Positions 17,381-27,179 are shown, counted from the stretch's first letter. The stretch is DNA of 64,000 nt from Lentisphaerota bacterium (GCA_015061725.1 SUVX01000005.1:41052-105051), one strand, 5' to 3'. The notes: a model not told the origin generated them from the sequence alone. Translations and numbers: made by a program.

Positions 17381-17872
17381 ATGAGCCGGATTTATTTTAA
17401 ACGCAAAATGCTGCAGCTGTATGCGAAAATCGTAAGAGAAAAGGCCTCTCCGGAGTATATCGCAAGAGGTTGGGCAATCGGTATGTTTTACGGTTGTCTG
17501 ATCCCGTTCGGATTTCAGCTTCTGTGTTCCATCCCGACGGCTTTCATTCTGAAAGGGAGTAAAATCGGTGCGACCATCGGAACACTCATCACCAATCATT
17601 TTTCGGTTTTCATCATTTATCCCGTTCAGTGTTATGTCGGACTTCTGCTGATGGGGAAGACCCGTTCCATGGCGGAACTCAAAGAAATCATGACCGGGGT
17701 TATTCATGCTTCCAGTTACGAGGCTCTGTTGAGCATCGGAACTGAACTGGTTGCCGCATTTTTTATCGGCGGAGCGATTTTGACGGCTGTTATGACTCCG
17801 GTTACTTACTTCTTTGTCAAATCTCTTGTTGTGAAATACAGAGCAAAACGGATAAAACAGGCGGAGAAATAA
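17381..17872 (+). CDS. DUF2062-family membrane protein
   Basis: A 163-residue protein when started at the ATG at 17381, which has GAAGGGA about 6 nt upstream. An in-frame ATG at 17360 has an AGGA only 2 nt away and is less likely. The body has the DUF2062 pattern: an N-terminal amphipathic stretch, ARGWAIGMFYGCLIPFGFQ, and two to three transmembrane helices. A charged C-terminus follows. Proteins of this family are small inner-membrane proteins of unknown function. It is followed by the cation efflux gene after 1 nt. Confidence 0.82.
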   Translation: MSRIYFKRKMLQLYAKIVREKASPEYIARGWAIGMFYGCLIPFGFQLLCSIPTAFILKGSKIGATIGTLITNHFSVFIIYPVQCYVGLLLMGKTRSMAELKEIMTGVIHASSYEALLSIGTELVAAFFIGGAILTAVMTPVTYFFVKSLVVKYRAKRIKQAEK

Positions 17873-17873
17873 G

Positions 17874-19043
17874 ATGTTTTTTGATTGGCCGTTGCGGATT
17901 TGTGCGGCGAAAAACGGTGGACAGGATGCCGCCGGATTGCGCCGTTCGTGGGGGATTTGTGCCGGTTGGACCGGTGTTTTTGTCAACGCTTTTCTGGCAA
18001 TTTTGAAGTTTTCCGTTGCCGTCTACACCGGCAGTGTGGCGATTGCCGTTGATGCCGTCAACAATCTTTCGGATGCCGGTTCCGGCGTGGTGACGGCAAT
18101 CGGATTCAAAATTGCAGGTATGCCCGCCGATGATGAACATCCGTTCGGACACGGCAGAGTGGAGTATATCGCAGGCTTGATCGTTGCGGTGATCGTGATT
18201 GCCGTCGGACTCAACTTTTTGAAGGAATCCGTTGTCAAAATTTTCAATCCCTCTGAAGTGCGTATGGATTGGATTGCAGGGGGATTTCTGCTGCTTGCCA
18301 TTTTCTGCAAGTTCTGGCTGTTCGGATTTTTCAGAACAGTCGGAGAAAAAACTTTGTCTCCGGCGATCAAGGCGGCGGCTCTTGACAGTTTGAGTGATCT
18401 TGGTGTAACCTCTCTTGTGCTGATTTCCATGTTTGCCGGAAAGTTCACCTCTTTTCCCGTTGACGGTGTTGCCGGATGTCTGGTCGCTGTCTGTGTGATT
18501 ATTGCCGGTATCAAAGTTCTGCGTGAAATCGCCGATCCGCTGATCGGTATCCGTCCGGATCAGAGTGTTGTTCAGGAGTTGACCCGCCGCCTGCTGGCCT
18601 GTCCGGGAATCTGCGGTGTGCATGACTGCATCATCCATAATTACGGACCGGGATTGTCTTTTGCCACCGCGCACGCTGAAGTTGATGCCAGAAGCGATGT
18701 GATTTCTGTTCACGATATGCTTGAAAACGCAGAAGTTGAAGTCGCTAAAAGTATGTCTATGGTGCTGGTTCTGCACTGTGACCCTTTTAACGTGGATGAT
18801 CCGACGGTCATTTCCTGGCGCCGCCGTCTTGAAAATGCCGTGTCCCGGATTGATGACCGTTACAAAATCTATGATTTCCGTTTTACAGTTGAGGGAGACG
18901 TTCCTGTTATCCGCTTCCATTTGCTTGTCAGCCGCAATGATATGGCAAAGCAGGATGAAATCACCCGTCAGCTTGAAAAGGTTTTGCACCGGGTCGATTC
19001 CCGTGCGGTTCTGGAAATCAATTTTATCAACGCTTACGTCTGA
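17874..19043 (+). CDS. Cation diffusion facilitator (CDF) metal efflux protein
   Basis: A 389-residue inner-membrane metal/proton antiporter. It has six predicted helices, the family signature DEHPFGHGRVEY near residue 85, and the helix-II site DAVNNLSDAGS near residue 58. A second metal-site helix, ALDSLSDLG, lies near residue 165. Residues from about 210 to the end form the cytoplasmic ferredoxin-like domain, longer than in many relatives and with an extra segment of about 90 residues. The metal (Zn, Fe, Mn or Co) cannot be told. It lies in tandem with the DUF2062 gene. Confidence 0.9.
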   Translation: MFFDWPLRICAAKNGGQDAAGLRRSWGICAGWTGVFVNAFLAILKFSVAVYTGSVAIAVDAVNNLSDAGSGVVTAIGFKIAGMPADDEHPFGHGRVEYIAGLIVAVIVIAVGLNFLKESVVKIFNPSEVRMDWIAGGFLLLAIFCKFWLFGFFRTVGEKTLSPAIKAAALDSLSDLGVTSLVLISMFAGKFTSFPVDGVAGCLVAVCVIIAGIKVLREIADPLIGIRPDQSVVQELTRRLLACPGICGVHDCIIHNYGPGLSFATAHAEVDARSDVISVHDMLENAEVEVAKSMSMVLVLHCDPFNVDDPTVISWRRRLENAVSRIDDRYKIYDFRFTVEGDVPVIRFHLLVSRNDMAKQDEITRQLEKVLHRVDSRAVLEINFINAYV

Positions 19044-19049
19044 CGGCTG

Positions 19050-19409
19050 TTACTGCTGTTTTTGCCGGACGTAGAACACGTTGTTTTCAGGATCTCTGCC
19101 CTTGTAATAGCGCGATGTTCCGAAAGTGATGGCGTCGAAGAGTCCCGGAAAACCGGAGTCCTGCAGTTTTGTTGAGAGTGCTTCAATGTCCTCACATTCA
19201 AAACTCCATGAGGTGGCAGAAGAGGCATGTTCCAGAAAAGTTCCCTGATTTTTTTCAAGTGTGAGATTCAGATTTTCCGCAAGAGAAAACTGAATGACAA
19301 AGGAACTGTCGATCCGCGGTTCACCCAGGTTGAGTATGTCGCGGTAGAAGATCCGGCAGTTGTCAAGATCGTTGACTTTTATGACGATACCGAACATTGA
19401 AGTATTCAT
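19050..19409 (-). CDS. VOC/glyoxalase-fold protein
   Basis: A 119-residue protein with two halves of the vicinal oxygen chelate fold. The opening MFGIVIKVNDLDNCRIFYRD and the closing YYKGRDPENNVFYV are typical. The usual first metal ligand (His) is replaced by Ile/Val, so it may not be a metal enzyme. It may bind small molecules, as bleomycin-resistance-like proteins do. It is convergent with the cation efflux gene (6-nt gap) and stands alone on its strand. Confidence 0.8.
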   Translation of the reverse strand: MNTSMFGIVIKVNDLDNCRIFYRDILNLGEPRIDSSFVIQFSLAENLNLTLEKNQGTFLEHASSATSWSFECEDIEALSTKLQDSGFPGLFDAITFGTSRYYKGRDPENNVFYVRQKQQ

Positions 19410-19580
19410 AGTTGTTAATCCTTTGAAAATCTTTCATACCAGAGGTTGATTTATTCCCCCTGAGGTATTATTTTATAATAAAGTATTGCTTTTTTTATAT
19501 TATAACGCGTTTTTCGGCATAAGGCAATCTCTTTTTGAGAAACTTTTGCAGGAAAACGGCAAAATTTGGGGAAATACAGA

Positions 19581-21023
19581 GTGAATACAACAAGTTATTG
19601 CAATCCGTTGACCGATCGCTATGCGGGGCGTTCGATGAGTTATGTCTGGTCGCCGCAGTATAAACACTCCACCTGGCGCAAGCTGTGGCTGACACTTGCC
19701 CGGTGCGAAAAAGAACTGGGGCTGCCGATTACTGACGCCCAGATTGCTGAACTTGAAGCCCATCAGCAGGACATCGACTTTGAGCGCGTTGCCGAGATTG
19801 AAAAAGGTCTGCGTCACGATGTGATGAGCCATATCCGCGCTCTGGCGGAACTGGCTCCTGAAGCGGCACCGATCATTCATCTGGGCGCGACCAGCTGTTT
19901 TGTGACCGATAATACGGAACTTATCCAGATCCGTGAAGCGATGAAACTCCTCCGCGGAAAACTTCTGCGTCTGATTTCTCAGATTGCGGATTTTTGCGAT
20001 GCGCGCAAAGATGTTCCCATGCTGGGATTCACCCATCTTCAGCCGGCGCAGCTGACGACTCTGGGCAAACGTTTCGCCCTCTATCTTCAGGACTTTGTTC
20101 TGGATTTTGAACGCCTTGACTGCGAAATCGCCGAACTGCCCTTCCGCAGTGTCAAGGGAACGACCGGAACTCAGGCAAGTTTCCTCGAACTTTTTGACGG
20201 AGACCATGCCAAGTGCCGCGAACTTGAAAAACGCGTCGCATCTGCAATGGGTTTTGACAATGTGATTTACCTTTCAGGACAGACTTACAGCCGTAAGATC
20301 GACTACTTTGTGCTGTCCATTCTTTCCGGACTTGCCCAGTCCGCCGCCAAGATGGCGACTGATATCCGTCTGCTCGCCAACATGAAAGAGGTTGAAGAGC
20401 CTTTCGGCGCCAAGCAGGTCGGTTCCAGTGCCATGGCATACAAGCGCAATCCCATGCGCAGTGAGCGTGTCTGTTCTCTTGCCCGTTATGTGATGAATCT
20501 GCCCGGCAATGCGGCTTACACCGCCAGTACCCAGTGGTTTGAACGGACTCTTGATGACTCCGCCAACCGCCGTCTGGTTCTGCCCGAAGGATTCCTCGCC
20601 TGCGATGTGATTCTTTCCATTCTTCTGGATGTGACTTCCGGACTTCAGGTCTGGCCCAAAGTCATTGCCAAACACGTTGCCGCCGAACTGCCCTTCATGG
20701 CGACTGAAAACCTGCTCATGGCAGCGGTGAAAAAAGGCGGAAACCGTCAGGAACTGCATGAAGTCATCCGCAACCACAGTATGGCTGCCGGAAGAAGAGT
20801 CAAGGAAGAGGGACTTGAAAACGATCTTCTTGAACGTATCAAAAACGATCCCGCTTTTGCCTCCATCCGTGAAGAGTTTGATTCTCTCATCAATCCGTCT
20901 GCATTTGTCGGAAGAGCGCCGCAGCAGGTGACTGATTACCTGAATGATGTTGTTCGTCCGTTGTTGAAAGAACGTGCCGCTGATCTTGCCGATGATGCAG
21001 ACTGCGCTGCACTTAACGTTTAA
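19581..21023 (+). CDS. purB: Adenylosuccinate lyase, eukaryote-like type
   Basis: The GTG at 19581 is preferred: GGGGA lies 8 nt upstream and the protein then begins MNTTSYCNPLTDRY. A TTG at 19566 would also fit. The protein has about 480 residues. The fumarase-superfamily signature SSAMAYKRNPMRSE is clear, with the catalytic Ser in the flexible loop before it, and the second histidine region TSCFVTDNTE is present. The C-terminal half, with QWFERTLDDSANRR and ELPFMATEN, is very close in pattern to animal adenylosuccinate lyase rather than to the E. coli enzyme. It acts twice in purine synthesis. It is the first gene of the plus-strand operon. Confidence 0.95.
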   Translation: MNTTSYCNPLTDRYAGRSMSYVWSPQYKHSTWRKLWLTLARCEKELGLPITDAQIAELEAHQQDIDFERVAEIEKGLRHDVMSHIRALAELAPEAAPIIHLGATSCFVTDNTELIQIREAMKLLRGKLLRLISQIADFCDARKDVPMLGFTHLQPAQLTTLGKRFALYLQDFVLDFERLDCEIAELPFRSVKGTTGTQASFLELFDGDHAKCRELEKRVASAMGFDNVIYLSGQTYSRKIDYFVLSILSGLAQSAAKMATDIRLLANMKEVEEPFGAKQVGSSAMAYKRNPMRSERVCSLARYVMNLPGNAAYTASTQWFERTLDDSANRRLVLPEGFLACDVILSILLDVTSGLQVWPKVIAKHVAAELPFMATENLLMAAVKKGGNRQELHEVIRNHSMAAGRRVKEEGLENDLLERIKNDPAFASIREEFDSLINPSAFVGRAPQQVTDYLNDVVRPLLKERAADLADDADCAALNV

Positions 21024-21038
21024 TTTGGAGATATGAAA

Positions 21039-22409
21039 ATGGCTTTCCTTGGAAAAAACTATCTGATCAAGAATCAGACCGGACTTGATATTTTTGAGAG
21101 CATCAAAAATCTGCCGGTCATTGACCCCCATAACCACGCCAATGTGAAAGAAATCGCCGATAACAACTGCTACGGCGATGCCTGGCAGCTCTTTGCCGCC
21201 ACCGACCACTATGTTTGGGAAATGCTCCGCAAACGCGGCGTCAAAGAAGAATTTATCACAGGAAAAGCAAGTAACCGTGACAAGTTCCTTTCCATGGCAT
21301 CCGTTTTCCCCGAAGTTGCCGGTAATCCCGTTTATGAATGGATCCATTTGGATTTGAACCGCTATTTCGGTATTGAAGAACAGCTTTCTTCCGCCACCGG
21401 TGAAAAGATTTACGATGCCGTCAATGCCAAACTTGCCACCGATGCTTTCCGTCCGCAGGCTCTTCTGACCGGACCGTTGAATGTTGAAGTGATGTGTTCC
21501 ACCGACGATTTAATCGACACCCTTGAAGATCATGACCGTGCCAACAAGGCTTTCGGCAAGACCCTGATCCGTCCGACCTGGCGTCCTGACAAGGCTATGA
21601 AAATTTTTGCCGGAAACTGGCGTGCCTATATGGGACAGGTTGAAGAGCGTTTCGGCGTGAAACTCAACAGTCTTTCCGACCTCTTTGATGTTCTCAAACG
21701 CAGTCATGATTATTTTGAAGCCCGCGGCTGCCGTGCCAGTGACCACGGTATTGAACTGCCCGTCCGTGCCGATTACGATTTTGCCGATGCCGATGCCGTC
21801 TTCAAGAAGGCGATGGCAGGAGAGAAACTCACCTCTGAAGAGTGCGATATCTTCATGGGTGTTTTCATGGTTGAAGTCGGCGAACTCAACAGCAGGACTG
21901 ACTGGGTGACCCAGCTGCACCTGGGCGCAGTCCGCGACGTCCGCACCAAACTGTTTGACAGCCTCGGACCCGATGTCGGCGGCGATGTGAGCAACCATTA
22001 TCAGGATTATCTGCCTGCACTGGTGACCTTCCTCAACCGTTTTGATGACCGTCTCAAAGTCGTGCTTTACTGCCTTGAAGCCGGACATCAGGCAACACTT
22101 GCCACGATTGCCCGTGCTTTCGGAGAAAAGGTTGTTCTGGGTTCCGCCTGGTGGCTGAATGATACGCCCATCGGCATGCGCCGTCAGCTGGAATACATCG
22201 GCTCCACCGATGTTTTGAGCAACTTTGCCGGCATGGTTTCCGACTCCCGCAAGCTGCTGAGCTACGGTTCCCGTTTTGAAATGTTCCGCCGTGTGCTTTC
22301 TGACGTGCTGGGTGATATGACCGAGCGTGGACAGATTCCCGAAGCAATCACGATGGATCTTGCCTCCCGCATGGCTTACAGCGGTCCCAAGAAATTCTGG
22401 AATGTTTAA
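21039..22409 (+). CDS. uxaC: Glucuronate isomerase (uronate isomerase)
   Basis: A protein of about 456 residues of the amidohydrolase superfamily that interconverts glucuronate/fructuronate and galacturonate/tagaturonate. The metal-binding PVIDPHNHAN lies near residue 30, the GSAWWLNDTPIGM loop near 370 and the SDSRKLLSYGSRFEMFRR segment near 400. The start at 21039 puts GGAG 8 nt upstream; an ATG at 21033 is only 2 nt from that site. Other uronate genes (uxuA, kdgK) are not seen in the window. It lies between purB and purM, so its promoter is that of purine genes. Confidence 0.94.
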   Translation: MAFLGKNYLIKNQTGLDIFESIKNLPVIDPHNHANVKEIADNNCYGDAWQLFAATDHYVWEMLRKRGVKEEFITGKASNRDKFLSMASVFPEVAGNPVYEWIHLDLNRYFGIEEQLSSATGEKIYDAVNAKLATDAFRPQALLTGPLNVEVMCSTDDLIDTLEDHDRANKAFGKTLIRPTWRPDKAMKIFAGNWRAYMGQVEERFGVKLNSLSDLFDVLKRSHDYFEARGCRASDHGIELPVRADYDFADADAVFKKAMAGEKLTSEECDIFMGVFMVEVGELNSRTDWVTQLHLGAVRDVRTKLFDSLGPDVGGDVSNHYQDYLPALVTFLNRFDDRLKVVLYCLEAGHQATLATIARAFGEKVVLGSAWWLNDTPIGMRRQLEYIGSTDVLSNFAGMVSDSRKLLSYGSRFEMFRRVLSDVLGDMTERGQIPEAITMDLASRMAYSGPKKFWNV

Positions 22410-22426
22410 TATAAAGAGGTAAAAAT

Positions 22427-23470
22427 ATGTCTAAAGAAGTTAAAAGCGATCTTTACAAGGCTGCCGGTGTTGATATTGACCTTGCAACGGAACTGCTCTC
22501 CCGTGCCAAAAAGGATTTGGCATCGACCCGCCGTCCTGAAATGCTCAGTCCCATCGGCGGATTCGGCGGACTTTTTTCTGCTAAATTTGCCAACTATCAG
22601 GATCCGGTTCTGGTTTCCAGTATCGACGGCGTCGGCACCAAGCTGATGATTGCGATGATGATGGAAAAATATGACACCGTCGGATGCGACATCGTCAACC
22701 ACTGTATCAATGATATTTCCGTCCAGGGTGCTGAACCGATTTACTTTCTGGATTACATCGGTATCGGCAAACTCCGCAGTCCTCTGTACGAACAGGTTTT
22801 AAGCGGCATTGCCAAAGCCTGCCGTGAAGCCAACTGCGCTGTTCTCGGCGGTGAAACTGCTGAAATGCCCGGCATGTACGGCAATGACTTTGATCTGGTC
22901 GGTGTGATCACCGGTGTCGTTGAACGCTCCAAAATTATCGACGGAACCAAAATCGCTCCGGGACATGTTGCCATCGGTATTGCCTCCAACGGACCGCACA
23001 CCAACGGCTTCAGTCTGGCACGCAAGATTCTTTTCGGTGACGGAAAACTCACCGTTCACACCTATCTTGATGAACTCGGCGAAACTGTCGGAGAAGCTCT
23101 GCTTCATCCGCACGTCTGCTACTACCCCGCCATCCGTGAAGCCATGCAGCAGGGGATCGCCCTCGACGGTATCGCCCACATCACCGGCGGCGGACTTTAT
23201 GACAACGTGCCGCGTATCCTGCCCGACAATGTGGATGTGATTTTCCGCAGTGATGTGATGCCGGTTCTGCCGATTTTCAAACTGATGTGCGAGATGGGCA
23301 AGGTTGAAAAATCCGAAGCCTACCGCGTGTTCAACATGGGTATCGGTATGGTCTGGTTCGTTCCTGAAAACACCAAAGACGCCGCGATGGATATCATCCG
23401 CAAGGCTGGATATGCCTGCGATGTGATCGGTGAAGTCGTTCCCGGAACCCGTAAGGTTGAGGTTCTGTAA
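22427..23470 (+). CDS. purM: Phosphoribosylformylglycinamidine cyclo-ligase
   Basis: A 347-residue ATP-dependent AIR synthetase. Motifs include GGFGGLFSAK near residue 45, SIDGVGTKLM near residue 66, GGETAEMPGMY near residue 141 and the C-terminal ITGGGLYDNVPRILP. Length is standard. AGAGG lies about 8 nt before the ATG. Co-transcription with purB points to a shared purine control, but no PurR site or riboswitch was recognised upstream. Confidence 0.95.
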   Translation: MSKEVKSDLYKAAGVDIDLATELLSRAKKDLASTRRPEMLSPIGGFGGLFSAKFANYQDPVLVSSIDGVGTKLMIAMMMEKYDTVGCDIVNHCINDISVQGAEPIYFLDYIGIGKLRSPLYEQVLSGIAKACREANCAVLGGETAEMPGMYGNDFDLVGVITGVVERSKIIDGTKIAPGHVAIGIASNGPHTNGFSLARKILFGDGKLTVHTYLDELGETVGEALLHPHVCYYPAIREAMQQGIALDGIAHITGGGLYDNVPRILPDNVDVIFRSDVMPVLPIFKLMCEMGKVEKSEAYRVFNMGIGMVWFVPENTKDAAMDIIRKAGYACDVIGEVVPGTRKVEVL

Positions 23471-23472
23471 AA

Positions 23473-25284
23473 ATGAAAATCTTCGGGTTGTCAGGTGCTT
23501 TTTTCAAGACCAGATTCGGAAGAAGTCCCCTGCGGCACTCTTACGAGTCTCTGACGGAGTTTTTTTCCGCTGACAACCCTGAAGAAAAAAGACGCCGCGC
23601 CTTTCTCTGTATTGTTCACTCTCTGCTCAGCAGAAACGGAGTTGTTTCCGGAGAACGGATAGAGGCGGTGCGCCGTCTGATTGAAAGCAAAAAAGGATCT
23701 GAGGAGGCATTCCGTCAGATCCGCGCTCTTAAAGAGGCCACTGACATTGCGCCGCAAAAGGCGGCAGAGGCTCTGGAGGGATTGGATGAGGAAGAAATCC
23801 GAAAACTTCTGCATTTCCTCGTTCTTCTTACCCTCTCTTCAAATGCGTTTGATGAAGCCGGTCAAAACTATCTTGCCGAATTATCTTCTTCATTGGGGGT
23901 ATCTCCTGAAGTCTTTGACGATATCATAAAATCCGCCCGTAATGAGCGTGCGGTCCAGGATCGTCTGATCCGTTCCGGTGCGGGGTTGGTTGCCGCTATC
24001 GGTGTTATTGTGTTGTTTATTCTCACAGCGACACTTCTGCGTTCGGTTATTTTCGGATTGATCGGCGCTTATCTTCTTCTGCCGCTGGAAAAATATTTTG
24101 AAAAAAAGATACGCGGCGGTAAAGGTTTTATTGCCCGTTTTGTCAGAGGATGTGAAATTTGTGTTCAACCTCTGTATAAATTATCTCAGGCAGTCCGGCG
24201 TCCGGCTGTCGGAGATAAAACGCCGGCTGATTGTGAAAAGATGCGGGATAAAAAAATCGTAAAACAGGCGGTTTCTCTCACCGTTTTTCTTGCCGGATTT
24301 TTTGTCATTGCAGGAATTATTTTTCTCTCTTCCGTGACCGGAAAATATGTTGTGGAATTAAAGGATGCCGTTAAAAAAGGCAGTCAAAAGGTGACGGTTC
24401 AACAAACTGCTGACGGAAAACCCGTCACCTGGAGCGGGCGTGTTGAAAACAAATTTGACGAGTTGACAGATAAATTTCAGAATTCCCCGACGATCCGCAA
24501 AGGCGTGGAGATGCTCCGTAAAACGTTTGCCGATGAAAAGACCCGCAAGGAGTTGGCAGGGGTGGTTCTGCGGGCAACCGGCGGTGTCGTCAACTTTACG
24601 GCAGGCGTGCTGGGAACTCTTGTGAGCATTGTCAGTGATGTTATTCTTTCGCTGTTTTTCGGTTTGCTTTTTCTGTTCAAACTTGCGGAGTTCTGCCGGA
24701 CGGACAGCAGTTCCGGACGTCAGAGCGAATACTTGATCCGCACTGTTTTCAACGGCAAATGGCTGCCGCATGCCAACGAAAATACAATTGCAGGAGCCCG
24801 CACGATTTTAAGCGGAACATTTATGCGTCTGCGGATCTGGGTGCGCGGTTATCTGCTTCTTATGCTGATTGATGCCACTGTTTACACGACGGCATTCTTC
24901 TTTCTCAAAGTGCCGTATTTTCCCATACTGGGCGTGGTTGCCGGCTGCGGTATCCTGCTGCCTTATATCGGACCGATTGCGGGATGTCTGCTGGCTGTCT
25001 GCGTAACTCTTGCTTCCGGCGGCGGTGCCGGGCAGATTCTGGGACTGCTGCTTTTTTATGCCGTTTACAGCGGAATTGTTGAACAGTTTATTCTGTATCC
25101 CGCCGTTATCGGTGAATCTCTGGGATTGACCACTCTGGAAACGATCATTGTCGTACTGCTGGGAGCTGTTTTTGCCGGAATTTCAGGTATGATTCTTGCG
25201 CTGCCCGCTGCTTCTGTAATTAAATTCATTGTTCCTAAAATCTATAATTACTGGGGCGGAGTCCGTATTCTGGAGGATAAATGA
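23473..25284 (+). CDS. AI-2E family permease with an N-terminal TerB-like domain
   Basis: A 603-residue protein. Residues about 30-160 form a helical acidic domain that resembles the TerB fold seen in tellurite-resistance and DnaJ-like proteins, with its two helical pairs around FCIVHSLLSRNGVVSG and LLTLSSNAFDEAGQNYL. From about residue 165 onward come hydrophobic helices typical of the AI-2E (PerM/YtvI) transporter family. The conserved C-terminal motifs ILPYIGPIAG and VIGESLGLTTLETII are visible. The two parts are normally separate, so this is a fusion. It follows purM after 2 nt and overlaps the lipoprotein gene by 4 nt. Confidence 0.8.
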   Translation: MKIFGLSGAFFKTRFGRSPLRHSYESLTEFFSADNPEEKRRRAFLCIVHSLLSRNGVVSGERIEAVRRLIESKKGSEEAFRQIRALKEATDIAPQKAAEALEGLDEEEIRKLLHFLVLLTLSSNAFDEAGQNYLAELSSSLGVSPEVFDDIIKSARNERAVQDRLIRSGAGLVAAIGVIVLFILTATLLRSVIFGLIGAYLLLPLEKYFEKKIRGGKGFIARFVRGCEICVQPLYKLSQAVRRPAVGDKTPADCEKMRDKKIVKQAVSLTVFLAGFFVIAGIIFLSSVTGKYVVELKDAVKKGSQKVTVQQTADGKPVTWSGRVENKFDELTDKFQNSPTIRKGVEMLRKTFADEKTRKELAGVVLRATGGVVNFTAGVLGTLVSIVSDVILSLFFGLLFLFKLAEFCRTDSSSGRQSEYLIRTVFNGKWLPHANENTIAGARTILSGTFMRLRIWVRGYLLLMLIDATVYTTAFFFLKVPYFPILGVVAGCGILLPYIGPIAGCLLAVCVTLASGGGAGQILGLLLFYAVYSGIVEQFILYPAVIGESLGLTTLETIIVVLLGAVFAGISGMILALPAASVIKFIVPKIYNYWGGVRILEDK

Positions 25285-27179
25285 CAGAGGTAATATCCCG
25301 TTTTTTGAAAAAACAGCGGCTTTTGTTTTGTTCGGTTCTGATTATCGGGCTTTCCGGATGTATTTCTGATGATGTGACGATAAAGAAAGTTGCATCAGAA
25401 GAGCGTTTTGAGTACAGCAGCAGTATGCTGCAGTCGTATGATAAACTTCTGCCGTCAAGCATCAACCTGTTGAGCAATTTTCTGCTCAATGATCTTTACC
25501 GCAACCATCCTGAGCGTCTGCTGGAAAAACTTGAAAAACTCTATGTGATTGAAAAGAACAATGTCTATATGGAAGTCCTGGCAGACTGTTCTCTCAATCT
25601 GGGACAACGTTTTTCCTCTGATCCGGATACGGCTGTGCGTTACTATTTGAGTGCGGTACTTTATTCCTATAATTATCTGATAAAACTTGATAAAGTTGAA
25701 TCTGTTTACAACCCGTCACGTCTGGTTATGCTCCGGGTGTACAATCTGGCATTGACGGAGCTTTTTTCGTACCTTGACAGAAAAAATATCGGGAACGGCA
25801 GCGGTTTTGAACTGACAGCCGCCGCCGGACAGACAGTGTTCTTTCAAAAGCCTGATGTCCGTTTGAAAGTAGACGTTAAAAGGATACGCCGTTTCCGCTT
25901 GTGTGCGGATTACCGTCCGGTGAATCTCACGCACGTTTCGCACCGTTTCGGGATCGGGGTACCTCTGATCGTCACATTGGAACGGAAAGCAGAGGATTCC
26001 GGTGAGATTTTTGCGGACAACATGGTTCTTCCGGGAACTTTGGTGATGGATTTTGAACAGTTGCCTGAAAATAAATTTTCCTCCAAACGCTATACCTGCC
26101 GTTTTATTATTGCCGATTCCCGGAACTCTGATACCATAGCCATTCACGGCAAAAATATTCCGCTGGAACAGGATCTGTCAACGCCTCTGGCATTCATGGC
26201 AAAAGATCCGATGCCGTTCAACTTTCTTTTTTACATGATGCGCCCTGGGGAGACCCGCAAAATGCAGGGACTTTACCGTTTTGAGACTTTTGATCCCAAC
26301 CGGATCCCCGTCGTTCTTGTCCATGGACTTATGTCCGATACGAGAACCTGGCTGCAGATGATCAATACGTTGCGCAATGATCCTGTGATTCTGAAAAATT
26401 ATCAGATTTACGGATTCTCTTATTCCAGCGGCAATCCGGTTCCCCACTCCGCATTTTTTCTGCGGCAGGCGCTCCGCAAAGAGCGGGAACGCATTGTAAA
26501 GGCTGGATACTCAACGGAAAAGTTTGACAGAATGGTTCTGGTCGGACACTCCATGGGCGGACTGCTCAGCCGTGGTGCCATCAGCGGTTCAGGGGATATT
26601 CTTGAAAAACTTCTGACCGGCAACGGTGCTTGTACTCTTGAGCAGGCTCTTGAGGGTCTGAACGATGAACAGAAGAAAAAAGTAAAACAGTTCATTCACT
26701 TTGAACCGTTGGCGTTTGTCAAACGCGTGGTTTTTATCGCCGTACCGCACCGCGGCTCCAAACTTGCGACCAGCTGGATCGGCAGATTCGGTGCCTGGTG
26801 TATCCGGCTGCCCGAAGAGGTGATCCGGAGACGGAATTCGGCGCAGTTCCGTCAGATCATGCATGCGCTCGGCGTCAAAAATGCCGGTATCACCGGTATC
26901 GACAATCTCGATCCGGATAATATCGGACTTAAATTTATCAACAAATTGCCGATCAGCAGTAAAGTTCCTTATCACTCCATCATCGGCAATAACAGAGAAT
27001 CGGGTATTCCCGGCGGAACGGATGGTATCGTTCCTTATCACAGCAGTCATTTAGATGGTGCTGAAAGTGAATTGATCGTTAAATCCGGACACAGCGTGCA
27101 GAAAAATCCTCTGGCGATTCAGGAACTGCGGCGGATTCTGCTTCTGCATTTGAAAACTTTGCCTGAAAATAAAAAATGA
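25281..27179 (+). CDS. Lipoprotein with an alpha/beta-hydrolase (lipase-like) domain
   Basis: A 632-residue protein with a lipoprotein signal peptide ending at the lipobox LSGC (Cys27 or near). Residues about 40-340 form a poorly defined N-terminal part. The alpha/beta-hydrolase domain starts near residue 345 with PVVLVHGLMSDTRTW. The nucleophile elbow is GHSMGG with Ser424, and the acid and base are likely in GGTDGIVPYH and SGHSVQK near the C-terminus. This arrangement resembles triacylglycerol lipases or PGAP1-like hydrolases exposed at an outer or inner membrane surface. Its start overlaps the permease gene by 4 nt and its end overlaps the DUF4105 gene by 4 nt. Confidence 0.82.
   Translation: MTEVISRFLKKQRLLFCSVLIIGLSGCISDDVTIKKVASEERFEYSSSMLQSYDKLLPSSINLLSNFLLNDLYRNHPERLLEKLEKLYVIEKNNVYMEVLADCSLNLGQRFSSDPDTAVRYYLSAVLYSYNYLIKLDKVESVYNPSRLVMLRVYNLALTELFSYLDRKNIGNGSGFELTAAAGQTVFFQKPDVRLKVDVKRIRRFRLCADYRPVNLTHVSHRFGIGVPLIVTLERKAEDSGEIFADNMVLPGTLVMDFEQLPENKFSSKRYTCRFIIADSRNSDTIAIHGKNIPLEQDLSTPLAFMAKDPMPFNFLFYMMRPGETRKMQGLYRFETFDPNRIPVVLVHGLMSDTRTWLQMINTLRNDPVILKNYQIYGFSYSSGNPVPHSAFFLRQALRKERERIVKAGYSTEKFDRMVLVGHSMGGLLSRGAISGSGDILEKLLTGNGACTLEQALEGLNDEQKKKVKQFIHFEPLAFVKRVVFIAVPHRGSKLATSWIGRFGAWCIRLPEEVIRRRNSAQFRQIMHALGVKNAGITGIDNLDPDNIGLKFINKLPISSKVPYHSIIGNNRESGIPGGTDGIVPYHSSHLDGAESELIVKSGHSVQKNPLAIQELRRILLLHLKTLPENKK

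Noticed and set aside
17817..18989. A 390-codon open frame on the minus strand opposite the cation efflux gene
   Set aside because: It is a mirror of the strongly coding CDF gene. Its product is rich in His, Arg and Gln without domains, and no ribosome site precedes it.
20274..21347. A 357-codon minus-strand frame across purB and uxaC
   Set aside because: It overlaps two well-supported enzymes in the opposite direction and its product has no recognisable motif.
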